From contig JAFSOU010000122.1 in NCBI GenBank assembly GCA_017443265.1, forward strand, positions 1 to 64,000: a stretch of 64,000 nucleotides of DNA, written 5' to 3'. The DNA is from Bacteroidales bacterium. GTDB taxonomy: Bacteria > Bacteroidota > Bacteroidia > Bacteroidales > P3. The position numbers were made by a program, and so were the translations under genes. Position 1 is the first letter of the stretch. Each line of letters begins with the position of its first letter. The notes beneath the pieces are model-generated. The model was not told the origin of the DNA. It was given only the letters and a program-made list of their open reading frames with translations, and did not search any database. Positions 1 to 8,532 of this stretch are shown piece by piece.

Positions 1-119
1 CCACGGGCTTGGCCGATTTCCGCGAGCGTTTCAGCCCGCACTCGGCATTTGTGGTTGGGTACGAGGGCGTTCCCGCAACGGATTTTCTCAATTCCGACTT
101 GCGGCTGCTGTTCAAATAA
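1..119 (+). CDS. C-terminal tail of a probable AAA/DUF4143-type ATPase (cut by window edge)
   Basis: An open frame enters from the left edge and stops at a TAA at 117-119, giving 38 residues that end in ATDFLNSDLRLLFK. The pattern F-R-E-R-F, then a hydrophobic strand, then a small turn and an F-L ending resembles the nuclease-like tail of DUF4143 ATPases. That family also occurs intact at 46038-47162, and both genes are followed about 110-140 bases downstream by related copies of a dispersed repeat. The assignment is an inference from a very short tail and could be wrong. Confidence 0.4.
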   Translation, partial: TGLADFRERFSPHSAFVVGYEGVPATDFLNSDLRLLFK

Positions 120-157
120 CACAAACCTGCTTTATAGCTGCTGTAGATAACAAAAAT

Positions 158-188
158 CGCCAGAAGCTTTGTGCCGCTGGCGTTTTTT
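158..188 (+). terminator. Rho-independent terminator after the first gene
   Basis: The stem CGCCAG (158-163) pairs with CTGGCG (177-182) and is followed directly by six T residues. It lies about 40 bases after the stop of the partial gene at the left edge and would end its transcript before mutS. Confidence 0.7.
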
Positions 189-255
189 GTTTTGCGAAAA
201 TCTAAAATGTTTGTCTTAATTGGTTCCCAAGGCAATACTATTTGTGGTAAAATGT

Positions 256-304
256 AATAGTTCATAACGTTATTGTAGAAAATGGCTATTTTCACACTGC
301 AAAA
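256..304 (+). repeat. Dispersed repeat, copy 1
   Basis: This stretch shares CTATTTTCACACTGCAAAA (286-304) exactly with the reverse complement of 47288-47306. Its left part TAGTTCATA...TTATTGT.GAAAA also matches the other end of that 63-bp element. A third, shorter copy is at 37390-37410, with 20 of 21 bases shared with 263-283. Here only the left terminal repeat (GTAATAGTTCA, one change from the intact copy) is recognisable. Confidence 0.6.
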
Positions 305-361
305 TTACACTTTTTTCCGTTCGGCAAAATTTTTTTATGAATCCCAAAAGAGCGTGATTTC

Positions 362-394
362 GCACAATTTTAAAGTTCAACTTTAAAACTGTGC
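362..394. promoter_or_regulatory. 33-nt near-perfect palindrome in the mutS leader region
   Basis: GCACA (362-366), TTTTAAAGTT (368-377), a central C, AACTTTAAAA (379-388) and TGTGC (390-394) form an inverted repeat with one mismatched pair (367/389). An A-run follows. It lies about 100 bases upstream of the mutS -7 box. It could be an operator, a hairpin or a mobile-element remnant, and the sequence does not decide between them. Confidence 0.5.
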
Positions 395-495
395 AAAAAA
401 ACTTATCAAATCCCAACCCTCTATCAAACACCTTTTTACAAAAAAATGTTATCTTCTATTTCAGCTCGCAGGCAGGGCGGTGCCATAAAAATATG

Positions 496-503
496 TACTT
501 TTG
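496..503 (+). promoter_or_regulatory. -7 box of the mutS promoter
   Basis: TACTTTTG fits the Bacteroidetes consensus TAnnTTTG. It predicts a start a few bases downstream and a leader of about 15 nt before the GTG start of mutS at 524. No convincing -33 TTTG was seen. Confidence 0.6.
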
Positions 504-523
504 CAATCTAAAAAACAAAGACA

Positions 524-3142
524 GTGGCCACAAACAAAGAAGAAAAAGTTACGCCCCTGATGCGGCAGTACTACGCTATGAAACAGCGTCATCCCGACGC
601 CGTGCTCCTTTTCCGCGTGGGCGATTTCTACGAGACCTACGGCGACGATGCCGTACGCTCATCCTCTATCCTCGGCATCACCCTCACCAAACGTTCTAAC
701 GGCGCCGCCGCCGATGTGGAGATGGCCGGTTTCCCGCACCACGCCATCGACGTGTATCTGCCCAAGCTGGTGCGTGCCGGACTCCGTGTGGCCATCTGCG
801 AACAGCTCGAAGACCCCAAGCTGGCCAAAGGACTTGTGAAACGCGACATCACCGAACTGGTAACCCCGGGCGTTTCGTACAACGACAAAGTGCTGGAAAA
901 CAAGGAGAACAACTTCCTTTGCGGACTCCATCTCGACAAAAACATCCACGGCATCTCTTTCCTCGACGTCTCCACCGGCGAGTTCTACCTCGCCCAAGGC
1001 GACACGGGCTATATCGACAAACTGCTCCAGAGCTTCAAACCCAGCGAGATTGTGCTGCAGAAACGTAAACTCAACGAGTTCCACGAGACTTTCTCCGAAA
1101 AATATTATGTAAACACCTTCGACGACTGGGTGTTCACCAGCGATTTTGCCAACGAGCTGCTGCTCAAGCAGTTCGGTACCAATTCTCTGAAGGGTTTTGG
1201 GGTGGAAAATCTGGAGATGGGCATTATCGCCGCCGGTGCCGCACTGCATTATCTTTACGACACACAGCACGATAAAACACAGCATATCTGCAAGATAACA
1301 CGTATCGAAGAGGACAAATACGTGTGGATCGACAAGTTCTCGTCGCGCAACCTCGAGCTGATACATTCGCCCAACGAGAACGCCAAAACGCTTATCGACG
1401 TCATCGACCGCACCCTCTCGCCCATGGGCAGCCGTCAGCTGAAACGCTGGGTGATGATGCCCCTCAAGGAAATACCTTTCATCGAAGACCGCCTCTGCGT
1501 GGTTGATTTCATGCTTGCCAACGCCGAATTCCTTTCGTCGCTGCAGCAGCTGATAAAAAACATCGGCGACCTCGAGCGCCTTATCGGCAAAGTGGCCATC
1601 CGTCGCATCACTCCCCGCGAGCTGGTGTATCTGAAAAACTCTCTTGCCTCGATAGCCGAGGTGAAGAAACTCTGTGCCACAGCCGACAGCGACTCCCTGC
1701 GCAAGACCGCCGAGCAGATAAATCCCTGCAAATACGTTTACGATCGCATCCGTAAGGAAATCCGCGACGACGCACCCTCTATGGTGGCCAAGGGCAATGT
1801 TATAGCCGACGGAGTGAACGCCGAACTCGACGACCTGAGAAAACTCTCCTCGTCGAGCAAGCAGTATCTTGCCGAGATGCAGCAGCGCGAGAGCCAAGTC
1901 ACTGGCATTCCGTCGCTTAAGATCGGTTTCAACAATGTTTTCGGATATTATATCGAAGTTACCAACGCCCACCGCAACAAGGTGCCCGACACATGGACCC
2001 GCAAGCAGACCCTCACCAACGCCGAGCGTTACATCACCCCCGAACTGAAGGAGTACGAAACTAAGATTCTCACCTCCGAGGAACGTATAGCCACCATCGA
2101 GGCTCAACTCTACGACCAGATACTCGACGCCCTTGTGGATTTTGTGCAGCCCATACAGTACGACGCCCAGCTCATAGCCCGCCTCGACTGCCTGCAGAGT
2201 TTCGCCAGCGTGTCGCAAAGCAACGACTACCACCGTCCGCAGCTCACCGACAGCCATGTAATTGACATCAAAGGCGGCCGCCATCCCGTTATCGAGACAC
2301 AGCTGCCCCCGGGCGAGGACTATATCAGCAACGACGTGTATCTCGACAACCAGTCGCAGCAGATTATCATCATCACCGGCCCCAATATGTCGGGAAAGTC
2401 GGCACTGCTGCGGCAGACGGCACTTATAGTGCTCCTTGCGCAGATAGGCTGCTACGTGCCCGCCACCGAAGCCAGCATCGGGGTGGTGGACAAGATTTTC
2501 ACCCGCGTGGGCGCCTCCGACAACCTCTCGCTCGGCGAGTCCACTTTTATGGTGGAGATGAACGAAACCGCCAACATCCTCAACAACATCTCCGACCGCA
2601 GCCTCGTGCTCCTCGACGAGATAGGGCGCGGCACCAGCACCTACGACGGCATCAGCATAGCGTGGGCCATCACCGAGTACCTTCACAACCATCCGCACTG
2701 TCGCCCAAAAGTGCTGTTTGCCACTCATTATCACGAACTTATTGATATGGAGAAACAGTTCGAGCGCATACGCAACTACCATATCTCCGTTAAAGAGGTG
2801 GGCAACAAGGTGATATTCCTGCGAAAGCTGGCCATCGGCGGCAGCGAGCACAGTTTCGGCATACATGTGGCCAAAATGGCGGGCATGCCACCCAAGGTGG
2901 TGAAACGTGCCGACGAGATGCTCAAAATTTTGGAGGAAAAAAGTGCCAAAAACGCCAAAAAATCCGACAAAAAACCGAAAAATGAACCCGATTTGGGCTA
3001 TCAATTGAGCTTTATCCAGCTCGACGACCCCTCGCTGTTGGAAATTCGAGATATTCTGTTGGATATTGATATTGATGTACTTACGCCAGTGGAAGCACTC
3101 TTTAAATTGAACGAGATAAAAAAAATTGTGAAAAAAAAGTAG
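524..3142 (+). CDS. mutS: DNA mismatch repair protein MutS
   Basis: This is the mismatch-recognition ATPase of post-replicative repair, acting with MutL in the cytoplasm. The 872-residue product has the usual MutS length. The N-terminal mismatch-binding motif F-Y-E is at residues 35-37 ([11 protein letters not shown]). The Walker A motif GPNMSGKS is near residues 619-626, followed by the Walker B/signature region [14 protein letters not shown] and the ATHYHEL histidine motif. The end is Lys-rich, as is common in MutS linkers. The start is GTG (gtggccacaaac): the TAnnTTTG promoter at 496-503 leaves no room for an earlier start, and [17 protein letters not shown] is a normal MutS N-terminus. 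The gene is transcribed alone and is followed by a tRNA promoter. Confidence 0.97.
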   Translation: MATNKEEKVTPLMRQYYAMKQRHPDAVLLFRVGDFYETYGDDAVRSSSILGITLTKRSNGAAADVEMAGFPHHAIDVYLPKLVRAGLRVAICEQLEDPKLAKGLVKRDITELVTPGVSYNDKVLENKENNFLCGLHLDKNIHGISFLDVSTGEFYLAQGDTGYIDKLLQSFKPSEIVLQKRKLNEFHETFSEKYYVNTFDDWVFTSDFANELLLKQFGTNSLKGFGVENLEMGIIAAGAALHYLYDTQHDKTQHICKITRIEEDKYVWIDKFSSRNLELIHSPNENAKTLIDVIDRTLSPMGSRQLKRWVMMPLKEIPFIEDRLCVVDFMLANAEFLSSLQQLIKNIGDLERLIGKVAIRRITPRELVYLKNSLASIAEVKKLCATADSDSLRKTAEQINPCKYVYDRIRKEIRDDAPSMVAKGNVIADGVNAELDDLRKLSSSSKQYLAEMQQRESQVTGIPSLKIGFNNVFGYYIEVTNAHRNKVPDTWTRKQTLTNAERYITPELKEYETKILTSEERIATIEAQLYDQILDALVDFVQPIQYDAQLIARLDCLQSFASVSQSNDYHRPQLTDSHVIDIKGGRHPVIETQLPPGEDYISNDVYLDNQSQQIIIITGPNMSGKSALLRQTALIVLLAQIGCYVPATEASIGVVDKIFTRVGASDNLSLGESTFMVEMNETANILNNISDRSLVLLDEIGRGTSTYDGISIAWAITEYLHNHPHCRPKVLFATHYHELIDMEKQFERIRNYHISVKEVGNKVIFLRKLAIGGSEHSFGIHVAKMAGMPPKVVKRADEMLKILEEKSAKNAKKSDKKPKNEPDLGYQLSFIQLDDPSLLEIRDILLDIDIDVLTPVEALFKLNEIKKIVKKK

Positions 3143-3148
3143 AAAAAT

Positions 3149-3179
3149 TTTGTCAGTTCGAAAAAAGGTTGTATCTTTG
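3149..3179 (+). promoter_or_regulatory. Promoter of the tRNA cluster
   Basis: A -33 TTTG (3149-3152) and a -7 box TATCTTTG (3172-3179) are separated by 19 bases, the expected Bacteroidetes sigma-ABfr spacing. Transcription would start about 30 bases upstream of tRNA-Gly. Confidence 0.75.
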
Positions 3180-3216
3180 CATCCGCAAACGCAAGGAAAA
3201 ATTTGCAAAGAAAAAA

Positions 3217-3289
<73 letters not shown>

Positions 3290-3297
3290 CGAAAGAG

Positions 3298-3320
3298 CCC
3301 GAAGCAGTTCGGGTTTTTTT
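3298..3320 (+). terminator. Hairpin and T-run after tRNA-Gly
   Basis: CCCGAA (3298-3303) pairs with TTCGGG (3308-3313) around a four-base loop and is followed by seven T residues. It may end part of the transcripts after tRNA-Gly or serve as a processing signal, because the other four tRNAs follow without an obvious new promoter. Confidence 0.6.
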
Positions 3321-3362
3321 GTAAAAGAAATACGGTCTTTGAGATTACAAGCATTGAAAAAT

Positions 3363-3447
3363 GCTCTGGTGGTGGAATTGGTAGACACGCAGGACTTAAA
3401 ATCCTGTGACCGTTGAGGTCGTGCGGGTTCAAGCCCCGCCCGGAGTA
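3363..3447 (+). tRNA. tRNA-Leu (TAA)
   Basis: This is a class II tRNA of 85 nt with a long variable arm. The anticodon loop CTTAAAA, between CAGGA and TCCTG, gives anticodon TAA. The acceptor GCTCTGG pairs with CCGGAGT, including a terminal G-U pair. The D-loop (GGTAGACACGC) and T-loop (GGGTTCAAGCCCC) are typical of leucine tRNAs. Confidence 0.95.
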
Positions 3448-3486
3448 CTAACGGCGGCCTTTCCGCCGGAGCTTATGCTAAAAAAT

Positions 3487-3559
3487 GTCTTGGTAGCTCA
3501 GTTGGTAGAGCAATTGACTCTTAATCAATGGGTCCAGGGTTCGAGTCCCTGCCAGGACA
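3487..3559 (+). tRNA. tRNA-Lys (CTT)
   Basis: The acceptor GTCTTGG pairs with CCAGGAC and the discriminator is A. The anticodon stem ATTGA/TCAAT encloses CTCTTAA, giving anticodon CTT. The length is 73 nt and no CCA is encoded. Confidence 0.96.
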
Positions 3560-3565
3560 CTAAAT

Positions 3566-3639
3566 CGGGGTGTAGCGCAGTTGGCTAGCGCGCCACGTTC
3601 GGGACGTGGAGGCCGGAAGTTCGAGTCTTCTCACCCCGA
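3566..3639 (+). tRNA. tRNA-Pro (CGG)
   Basis: The acceptor CGGGGTG pairs with CACCCCG. The anticodon stem CCACG/CGTGG encloses TTCGGGA, giving anticodon CGG. The length is 74 nt. Confidence 0.96.
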
Positions 3640-3659
3640 CTTTTTTTATGCACCCTCAA

Positions 3660-3732
<73 letters not shown>

Positions 3733-3755
3733 CTTTCTTTAAAATTTTTGTGTTT

Positions 3756-4472
3756 TTAGTGCTCCACACGCTGGGTAAGCATCTCGGTAACGACTTTTGT
3801 GAACACACTGTTTGCCGAAAGTTCTTTTTCAAATAGTTTGAAAGCTTCGCCTACACTTTTTGTCAGAATCTCCACAGAAACAATGGTGTCGCCTTCGATG
3901 ATGTTGTGGGTGCGTTCTACTTTCTGTATTTCTGCGTTTTCCAATTTGTCAACGAGCATAAGCAGTATGGAACGCATTTCGTCCTCGTCGGGGGTTTTGC
4001 CTGTAGCTACTACGCGCACACCTATTTTCTTCATCTCCACATATTTGCGTGGACGCCTGTCCAAACGGTCGGTGATGGGTTTAAGGGCGAGGTGTGTGCC
4101 AACGATGGCAACGGCAGCCATCCCGCCTTCGAAAAACATTCCGAAACCGCATAGCGAACCCACAGCTGCCGAGCACCAGATGGTGGCGGCGGTGTTCAGC
4201 CCGTGTATGTTGAAACCGTCGCGCATAATAACGCCGGCTCCCAAAAATCCTATTCCTGTAACTATCTGTGAAACAACGCGCAGGCGGTCGATGTTGCCTT
4301 GCTCCTCTCCGTACATTATCTCCGAAAGCAGTATAAAAACACAGGCACCCACCGAAACTAGGGCGTTGGTGGTAAGTCCGGCGCTGCGTTGCCTAATCTG
4401 CCGTTCCAAGCCTATGCCGGCTCCGAAAAGGAATGCAAGCACAAGGCGCAGTAAATACATCTCGTAATTCAT
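3756..4472 (-). CDS. MgtC/SapB family membrane protein
   Basis: The 238-residue product starts MNYEMYLLRLVLAFLFGAG and carries the family hallmark of an N-terminal membrane domain. It has GIGLERQIR near residue 20, GIGFLGAGVIMRDG near residue 95 and GLNTAATIWCSAAVG near residue 110, giving four to five predicted membrane helices. A soluble C-terminal domain of the ACT-like type seen in MgtC homologues follows. MgtC proteins are linked to magnesium limitation and to inhibition of F-type ATPase, but the role here is unknown. The gene starts 4 bases after recN stops and is probably cotranscribed with it. Confidence 0.9.
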   Translation of the reverse strand: MNYEMYLLRLVLAFLFGAGIGLERQIRQRSAGLTTNALVSVGACVFILLSEIMYGEEQGNIDRLRVVSQIVTGIGFLGAGVIMRDGFNIHGLNTAATIWCSAAVGSLCGFGMFFEGGMAAVAIVGTHLALKPITDRLDRRPRKYVEMKKIGVRVVATGKTPDEDEMRSILLMLVDKLENAEIQKVERTHNIIEGDTIVSVEILTKSVGEAFKLFEKELSANSVFTKVVTEMLTQRVEH

Positions 4473-4476
4473 AATA

Positions 4477-6129
4477 TCAAGACATTAGTTGTTTTGCGGT
4501 TTCTATTGCCGAGGCTGTCAGCTTTTCCGACGAGAGCATAGTGGCTATCTCCTCAACACGCTGTTCCTCCGTTAGTTGCCGCATCGAAGTCTGTGTGGAG
4601 ACTTCGTCGCTCTCCTTGTAAACCTTGAACTGTGTTTTGGCTTTGCCAGCCACCTGCGGCAGATGGGTAATGGCCACAACCTGAGTGTTTTGCGACATCT
4701 TTTGCATTATGTTGGCCATAGCCACAGCTATTGTTCCCGACACTCCGGTGTCTATCTCGTCGAAAATTATGGTTGGCAGGAGGTTGGTTTTGACTATCAG
4801 CGATTTGAGCGCAAGCATGAGCCTCGAAAGCTCGCCTCCTGAAATGACCTTGCCCACCTCGCGCAGCTCGCCGCCGCGGTTGGCGTTGAAAAGAAGCCGC
4901 ACGGTGTCGGTGCCGTTGGAAAGCAGGTTTTCTGTCGGTGTCAGCTCCACCACTATCTGTGCGTCTTTCATCCCCAGTTCGGCAAGGGTTGGGAGTAACT
5001 CGGATTCTATTTGTCGCGAAGTCTTGTGTCGTCGGTCCGACAGCACTCTGGCCTTCTGTCGCAACTGGATTTCTGTTTCGGCAATCTGGTTTTCCAATTT
5101 GTTTATGCGTCCATCTAAATCGGTTACTGCCAATAACTTGTCGCTTAGCTGCGACTTTATTTCCAATAGTTCCGCCACCGTGCTTACCGAGTGTTTGGTC
5201 TGCAGGTTGTAGATGGTGTCGAGTCGCTGTGATACATATTGTTGACGCTCAAGGGAATAGGATAGGTTTTCGTCTAAGCTCTCTATTTCCGAAAAAATGT
5301 CGCGAAGTTCTATAATGCTGGATTCTAGACGGTTGAAAAGGTCTTCCACTTCGGGGTAGTATGATACTATCTTGGATAGTTGGCTTTTTGCCGACTGCAA
5401 CCGTGCTATTGCCGCGTCGTCCTGACGGTCGGCGGTTTCGAGCACCTCGCCGAAGGTTTGTTTTATGGTTTCGGTGTGGTTGAGAAGGTTGAGTTCCTGT
5501 TCCAATTCTTCCTGCTCGTTTTCAGCGAGTTGGGCTTTGTCGAGTTCGTCGAAAAGAAATTGGTTGTAGTCCTTGTCGCGGCGGTTTTGCTGTAGCTCGT
5601 CGCGCAGTTGCGACAACTCGTTTTTTGCCTGCACATACACGCCATAAAGTGCCGAATAGTCTTTCAGTAGTTCTTCGTTGCCGGCAAGAGTGTCCACAAA
5701 ACGCATCTGAAAATCGGTGTTGAGCAGCGTAAGTGTTTGGTTCTGAGAGTGAATGTCCAACACTTTCGTTCCGAAATCGCGTAGTTGTTGCAGCGAAACG
5801 GGTGTGTCGTTGATAAATGCCCTTGTCTTGGCTGTGGGCAGTATCTCGCGACGTATCAGCACGTTGTCGTCGTAGTCGAGGTCGTTGTCGTCGAAAAACT
5901 TTTTCAATCCCAAAGTCCCAATGCCGAAAACTGCCTCTATCACGCATTTTTTGTTTTTGTCTGAAAGCACCTGAGTGTCAGCTCGTTGTCCTGCCAAGAG
6001 TCCCAAAGCTCCGAGAATGATGGATTTTCCGGCTCCAGTTTCGCCGGTAATGGCTGTAAATCCCTCGTTGAAAGCTATTTGCAACGAGCGGATAAGTGCG
6101 TAGTTTTCTATACTTAGTTGTCGGAGCAT
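4477..6129 (-). CDS. recN: DNA repair protein RecN
   Basis: RecN is an SMC-like ATPase that holds broken ends together during double-strand-break repair. The 550-residue product has the usual length. Walker A (GETGAGKS) is at residues 29-36. A long central coiled coil rich in Glu, Gln and Leu follows, then the ABC signature VISGGELSRLMLALK and Walker B TIIFDEIDTGVSG near the C-terminus. The D-loop/H region VVAITHLPQVAGKA is also present. It sits between a small lipoprotein gene (gap 11 bases) and mgtC (gap 4 bases) in the minus-strand run. Confidence 0.97.
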   Translation of the reverse strand: MLRQLSIENYALIRSLQIAFNEGFTAITGETGAGKSIILGALGLLAGQRADTQVLSDKNKKCVIEAVFGIGTLGLKKFFDDNDLDYDDNVLIRREILPTAKTRAFINDTPVSLQQLRDFGTKVLDIHSQNQTLTLLNTDFQMRFVDTLAGNEELLKDYSALYGVYVQAKNELSQLRDELQQNRRDKDYNQFLFDELDKAQLAENEQEELEQELNLLNHTETIKQTFGEVLETADRQDDAAIARLQSAKSQLSKIVSYYPEVEDLFNRLESSIIELRDIFSEIESLDENLSYSLERQQYVSQRLDTIYNLQTKHSVSTVAELLEIKSQLSDKLLAVTDLDGRINKLENQIAETEIQLRQKARVLSDRRHKTSRQIESELLPTLAELGMKDAQIVVELTPTENLLSNGTDTVRLLFNANRGGELREVGKVISGGELSRLMLALKSLIVKTNLLPTIIFDEIDTGVSGTIAVAMANIMQKMSQNTQVVAITHLPQVAGKAKTQFKVYKESDEVSTQTSMRQLTEEQRVEEIATMLSSEKLTASAIETAKQLMS

Positions 6130-6140
6130 GGGTTGGTATC

Positions 6141-6689
6141 TTATTGCTTTTCAGCTATTTCGTTTTGTGCGTCGGGATTCTGGCTCAGGATTTTTTCGAG
6201 TAGTTCTTCGGGGCTAAGTCCCAGATTTTCAATGCTTATGCGAGCGTCGTCGGCCAACGGGTCGTTGGGGTATTTGTCGATAAATTCCTGATAGGCCATA
6301 CGTGCGTGTTCCAAGTCGCCGGACACGTTTTCCAGCACAAAACCTTTGTAAAAGGCGCATACTGCAACGTCCTTGTAGTCAGGGTATTTGACTGTAACGG
6401 TGTCGAGGTATTGTAGCGCCAAGTCGGGACGGTGTATGTTGGCGGCCACTTGTGCGGCGCGGTGCAGGTACATGGGAGCGAGGCTGTCGTCGGGGTGGTT
6501 GTTGGAAAAAGTGGTGTAGAGGTCGATAAGGCGGTTGCCAGTTTCCACGGAGAGAATGGCATTTTGTATGTCGATGCTATCCTCGTAGCGAGTGATGTTG
6601 TCGAGGTCGGCCTGGCGGCTGTGTTTAGAGCTGCAGGCAAGCAACAAGGCTCCTGCTGCAATAGCTATAATGATGTTTTTTATCTTCAT
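6141..6689 (-). CDS. TPR-type lipoprotein, function unknown
   Basis: The 182-residue product begins MKIKNIIIAIAAGALLLACSS, a lipoprotein signal peptide with a lipobox ending LLAC, so it should be anchored in an envelope membrane. The mature part has tetratricopeptide-like helices: AAQVAANIHRPDLALQYL, then a repeat of the type AFYKGFVLEN...AYQEFIDKYPNDPLADDA, similar to the repeats of YbgF and BamD. A role in envelope assembly is plausible but not shown. It lies between def (gap 6) and recN (gap 11) in the same transcription run. Confidence 0.75.
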   Translation of the reverse strand: MKIKNIIIAIAAGALLLACSSKHSRQADLDNITRYEDSIDIQNAILSVETGNRLIDLYTTFSNNHPDDSLAPMYLHRAAQVAANIHRPDLALQYLDTVTVKYPDYKDVAVCAFYKGFVLENVSGDLEHARMAYQEFIDKYPNDPLADDARISIENLGLSPEELLEKILSQNPDAQNEIAEKQ

Positions 6690-6695
6690 TTCGTT

Positions 6696-7262
6696 TTATT
6701 TTTTGTTTGCGAATTTCATACGGTAGTGGGTGCGGGTTTTGCCTGTAACTATGTCGTTGAGTTTGCGTTTCAGTAGTGTGCGTTTCAGCGGCGACAGCCG
6801 GTCCACAAACACTTTGCCGTTGAGGTGGTCTATCTCGTGCTGGGCTATGCGTGCCAGCAGTGCGGTCATCTCCTCGGTCTGTGGCTGGAAATTGCGGTCG
6901 AAGTATTTCACCACCACGGTCTCGGGACGCAGCACGTCTTCGTGGATGTTGGGCACACTCAGGCAGCCTTCGTTGTAGTATTGCATCTCGCCTTTGGCTT
7001 CCACTATCTCTGGATTTATCATGGTGCGTTCTATGGGGTCGCCGACGTACTCTTTCTTTTTTTCGTCGTATTCGCGATAGCCCATCACCACCAGTCTTAT
7101 GGGCAGGTCCACCTGCGGGGCGGCAAGGCCCACGCCGTCGGCGGCGTACATGGTTTCAAACATATTGTCGATAAGCTGTTGAAGGTCAGGATAATCGGCG
7201 TCGATCGGTTGGGCGGTTTTTCTTAAAGTGGGATGCCCGAGTCCTATTATTGGCAAAATCAT
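6696..7262 (-). CDS. def: Peptide deformylase
   Basis: This enzyme removes the formyl group from the N-terminal Met of new proteins in the cytoplasm. The 188-residue product has all three metal-site motifs in order: GVGLAAPQ (residues 43-50), EGCLSVP with the metal-binding Cys, and QHEIDHLNG with the catalytic Glu and two His ligands. It starts MILPIIGLGHPTLRK, and its ATG overlaps the ruvX stop codon by 4 bases, which suggests translational coupling. Confidence 0.97.
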   Translation of the reverse strand: MILPIIGLGHPTLRKTAQPIDADYPDLQQLIDNMFETMYAADGVGLAAPQVDLPIRLVVMGYREYDEKKKEYVGDPIERTMINPEIVEAKGEMQYYNEGCLSVPNIHEDVLRPETVVVKYFDRNFQPQTEEMTALLARIAQHEIDHLNGKVFVDRLSPLKRTLLKRKLNDIVTGKTRTHYRMKFANKK

Positions 7263-7681
7263 TTTGTGTTGTTTTTAAGGTCCATATATGATTGAAGTAT
7301 CAGGGTGGCGCTCACCGTGTCGATGAGAGCCTTGTTCTGACGTTGTTTTTTGTGCAAACCTGAGTTCACGATGGCCTGCGAGGCTATTTTGGAGGTGAAA
7401 CGTTCGTCAATACGTGCTATCTCCTTGTCGGGAAAGGCTTTGTGCAGCTGTTTCACAAACGGCTCTATGTATTTCGCCGATTCCGACGGGGTGTTGTTCA
7501 GGTGTTTTGGCTCGCCCACAACAAAGCATTCCACGTTTTCTTTGCTGCAATAGTCGGTCAGAAAAGCCATCAGTTTTGGCGTGTCCACAGTCGTAAGGGG
7601 TGTCGCAATAATCTGTAAATCATCGGTTACTGCGATACCTGTGCGTTTTTGTCCGTAGTCTATAGCCAAAATTCGTGCCAT
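7259..7681 (-). CDS. ruvX: Putative pre-16S rRNA nuclease / Holliday junction resolvase YqgF (RuvX)
   Basis: The product has an RNase H-like fold and acts in 16S rRNA 5'-end maturation in other bacteria. The 140-residue sequence begins MARILAIDYGQKRTGIAV, with the first catalytic Asp in AIDYG. VVGEPKHLNN and RIDERFTSKIA are the other family motifs, and the late catalytic Asp is in LIDTVSA. An upstream in-frame TTG at 7696 was not used because it lies inside the -7 promoter box, so the ATG at 7681 is the start. The gene overlaps def. Confidence 0.93.
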   Translation of the reverse strand: MARILAIDYGQKRTGIAVTDDLQIIATPLTTVDTPKLMAFLTDYCSKENVECFVVGEPKHLNNTPSESAKYIEPFVKQLHKAFPDKEIARIDERFTSKIASQAIVNSGLHKKQRQNKALIDTVSATLILQSYMDLKNNTK

Positions 7682-7693
7682 CGATTTTTTTTG

Positions 7694-7701
7694 CAAAAAT
7701 A
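7694..7701 (-). promoter_or_regulatory. -7 box of a ruvX-def promoter
   Basis: Read on the minus strand, TATTTTTG fits TAnnTTTG. An ATTG about 20 bases further upstream may act as the -33 element. The ATG of ruvX is about 12 bases downstream, so the leader would be very short. Confidence 0.5.
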
Positions 7702-7707
7702 CGATTT

Positions 7708-8361
7708 TTATTTCATTTTTTCAATAGCCACGGGTTGCACTCTTGCGTCGAGCGATACCAGATATAGTCGGTTGTTGTTGAGGCATAGACATTTGCATCG
7801 GGTGCGACGTGTATTAAGTTTCTTAAAAATGCGTCCGCGGATAGAGAAAAAGCTGTTTTCGGCCAATTTCGATAGTAGCACCCCCTCTTGTTGTGTCGTT
7901 TCGCCTGCCATTTCTCGGAATGTGTGTGCGATTTCTCGTTCCAAGCTCTTTCGTAGCGGCAGTTTGGAATAATACTCGGCGACAAGTTTTTCTGTCTCGG
8001 CCGGGAAACAGTGTCTTTCGTTGAAAAAACGAAGGTTTTTGGCAAAAGCCGTTTGAAACTCGTCGCCGTGAGGCTTGGGCCGTTTGCCGAATGCCACAAA
8101 TACTTGGTAATGTGCAATTTCGTGAAGCATCACCCAAAGGAAAGTGTTTTTGTCGAGGTTGTCGTTGATGCTTATGCGGTGCCCGTGCTTTTTCAGCGGA
8201 TTGGGAAAGGAGTAGTCGCCGAGTTTGGTTTGTCGGGGACGGCTGATGACGAGCGAAATTTTGTTGTTGAACAGGAATCCGGCTACATGTGGGAGGGCTG
8301 GTGTCGGCAGGTGAGGTGCAAGAGTGTTGCTATAGTCGTGCAAGGTCGCAGGTTTGGGCAT
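7708..8361 (-). CDS. SprT-like zinc metalloprotease-type protein
   Basis: The 217-residue product contains WVMLHEIAHYQVF near residue 83, with a zinc-binding HExxH in the form HEIAH, followed by HGDEFQTAF in which the third ligand would be His. This is the SprT/Spartan-like layout. The C-terminal part includes RCKCLCLNNNRLYL, similar to the zinc-ribbon end of SprT-like proteins but with fewer cysteines. The substrate is unknown. The start at 8361 overlaps the small lipoprotein gene upstream by about 30 bases, so a slightly later start is possible. Confidence 0.75.
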   Translation of the reverse strand: MPKPATLHDYSNTLAPHLPTPALPHVAGFLFNNKISLVISRPRQTKLGDYSFPNPLKKHGHRISINDNLDKNTFLWVMLHEIAHYQVFVAFGKRPKPHGDEFQTAFAKNLRFFNERHCFPAETEKLVAEYYSKLPLRKSLEREIAHTFREMAGETTQQEGVLLSKLAENSFFSIRGRIFKKLNTRRTRCKCLCLNNNRLYLVSLDARVQPVAIEKMK

Positions 8362-8527
8362 CGTTTTGTGTGTTGGGAGTAGTGTAGCTGAAGGTGGGGC
8401 AGGTGTTGCAGCGCGACTTGCGGCGGCGGGTCATGTTCACGTCGCTTTTGCACGAAATCATAGTGCCGGCCAAAATAGCGGCAAGCAGTGCAATGGCTGT
8501 AATCCGTTTTATGTCTTGTTTTTTCAT
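8330..8527 (-). CDS. Small lipoprotein, function unknown
   Basis: The 65-residue product begins MKKQDIKRITAIALLAAIL and has a lipobox ending at the Cys of TMISCKS. The short mature part is basic and then Thr/Asn-rich (RRRKSRCNTCPTF). The ATG at 8527 is preferred over one at 8539 because the latter overlaps the nlpC stop. Its 3' end overlaps the SprT-like gene in another frame. The signal peptide and tight spacing (5 bases after nlpC) support it as real, but I recognise no family. Confidence 0.6.
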   Translation of the reverse strand: MKKQDIKRITAIALLAAILAGTMISCKSDVNMTRRRKSRCNTCPTFSYTTPNTQNDAQTCDLARL

Positions 8528-8532
8528 CGTTT

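Noticed and set aside
3298-3320. A T-box or other riboswitch in the tRNA cluster
   Set aside because: The hairpin is a simple stem with a four-base loop and T-run, with no conserved riboswitch core.
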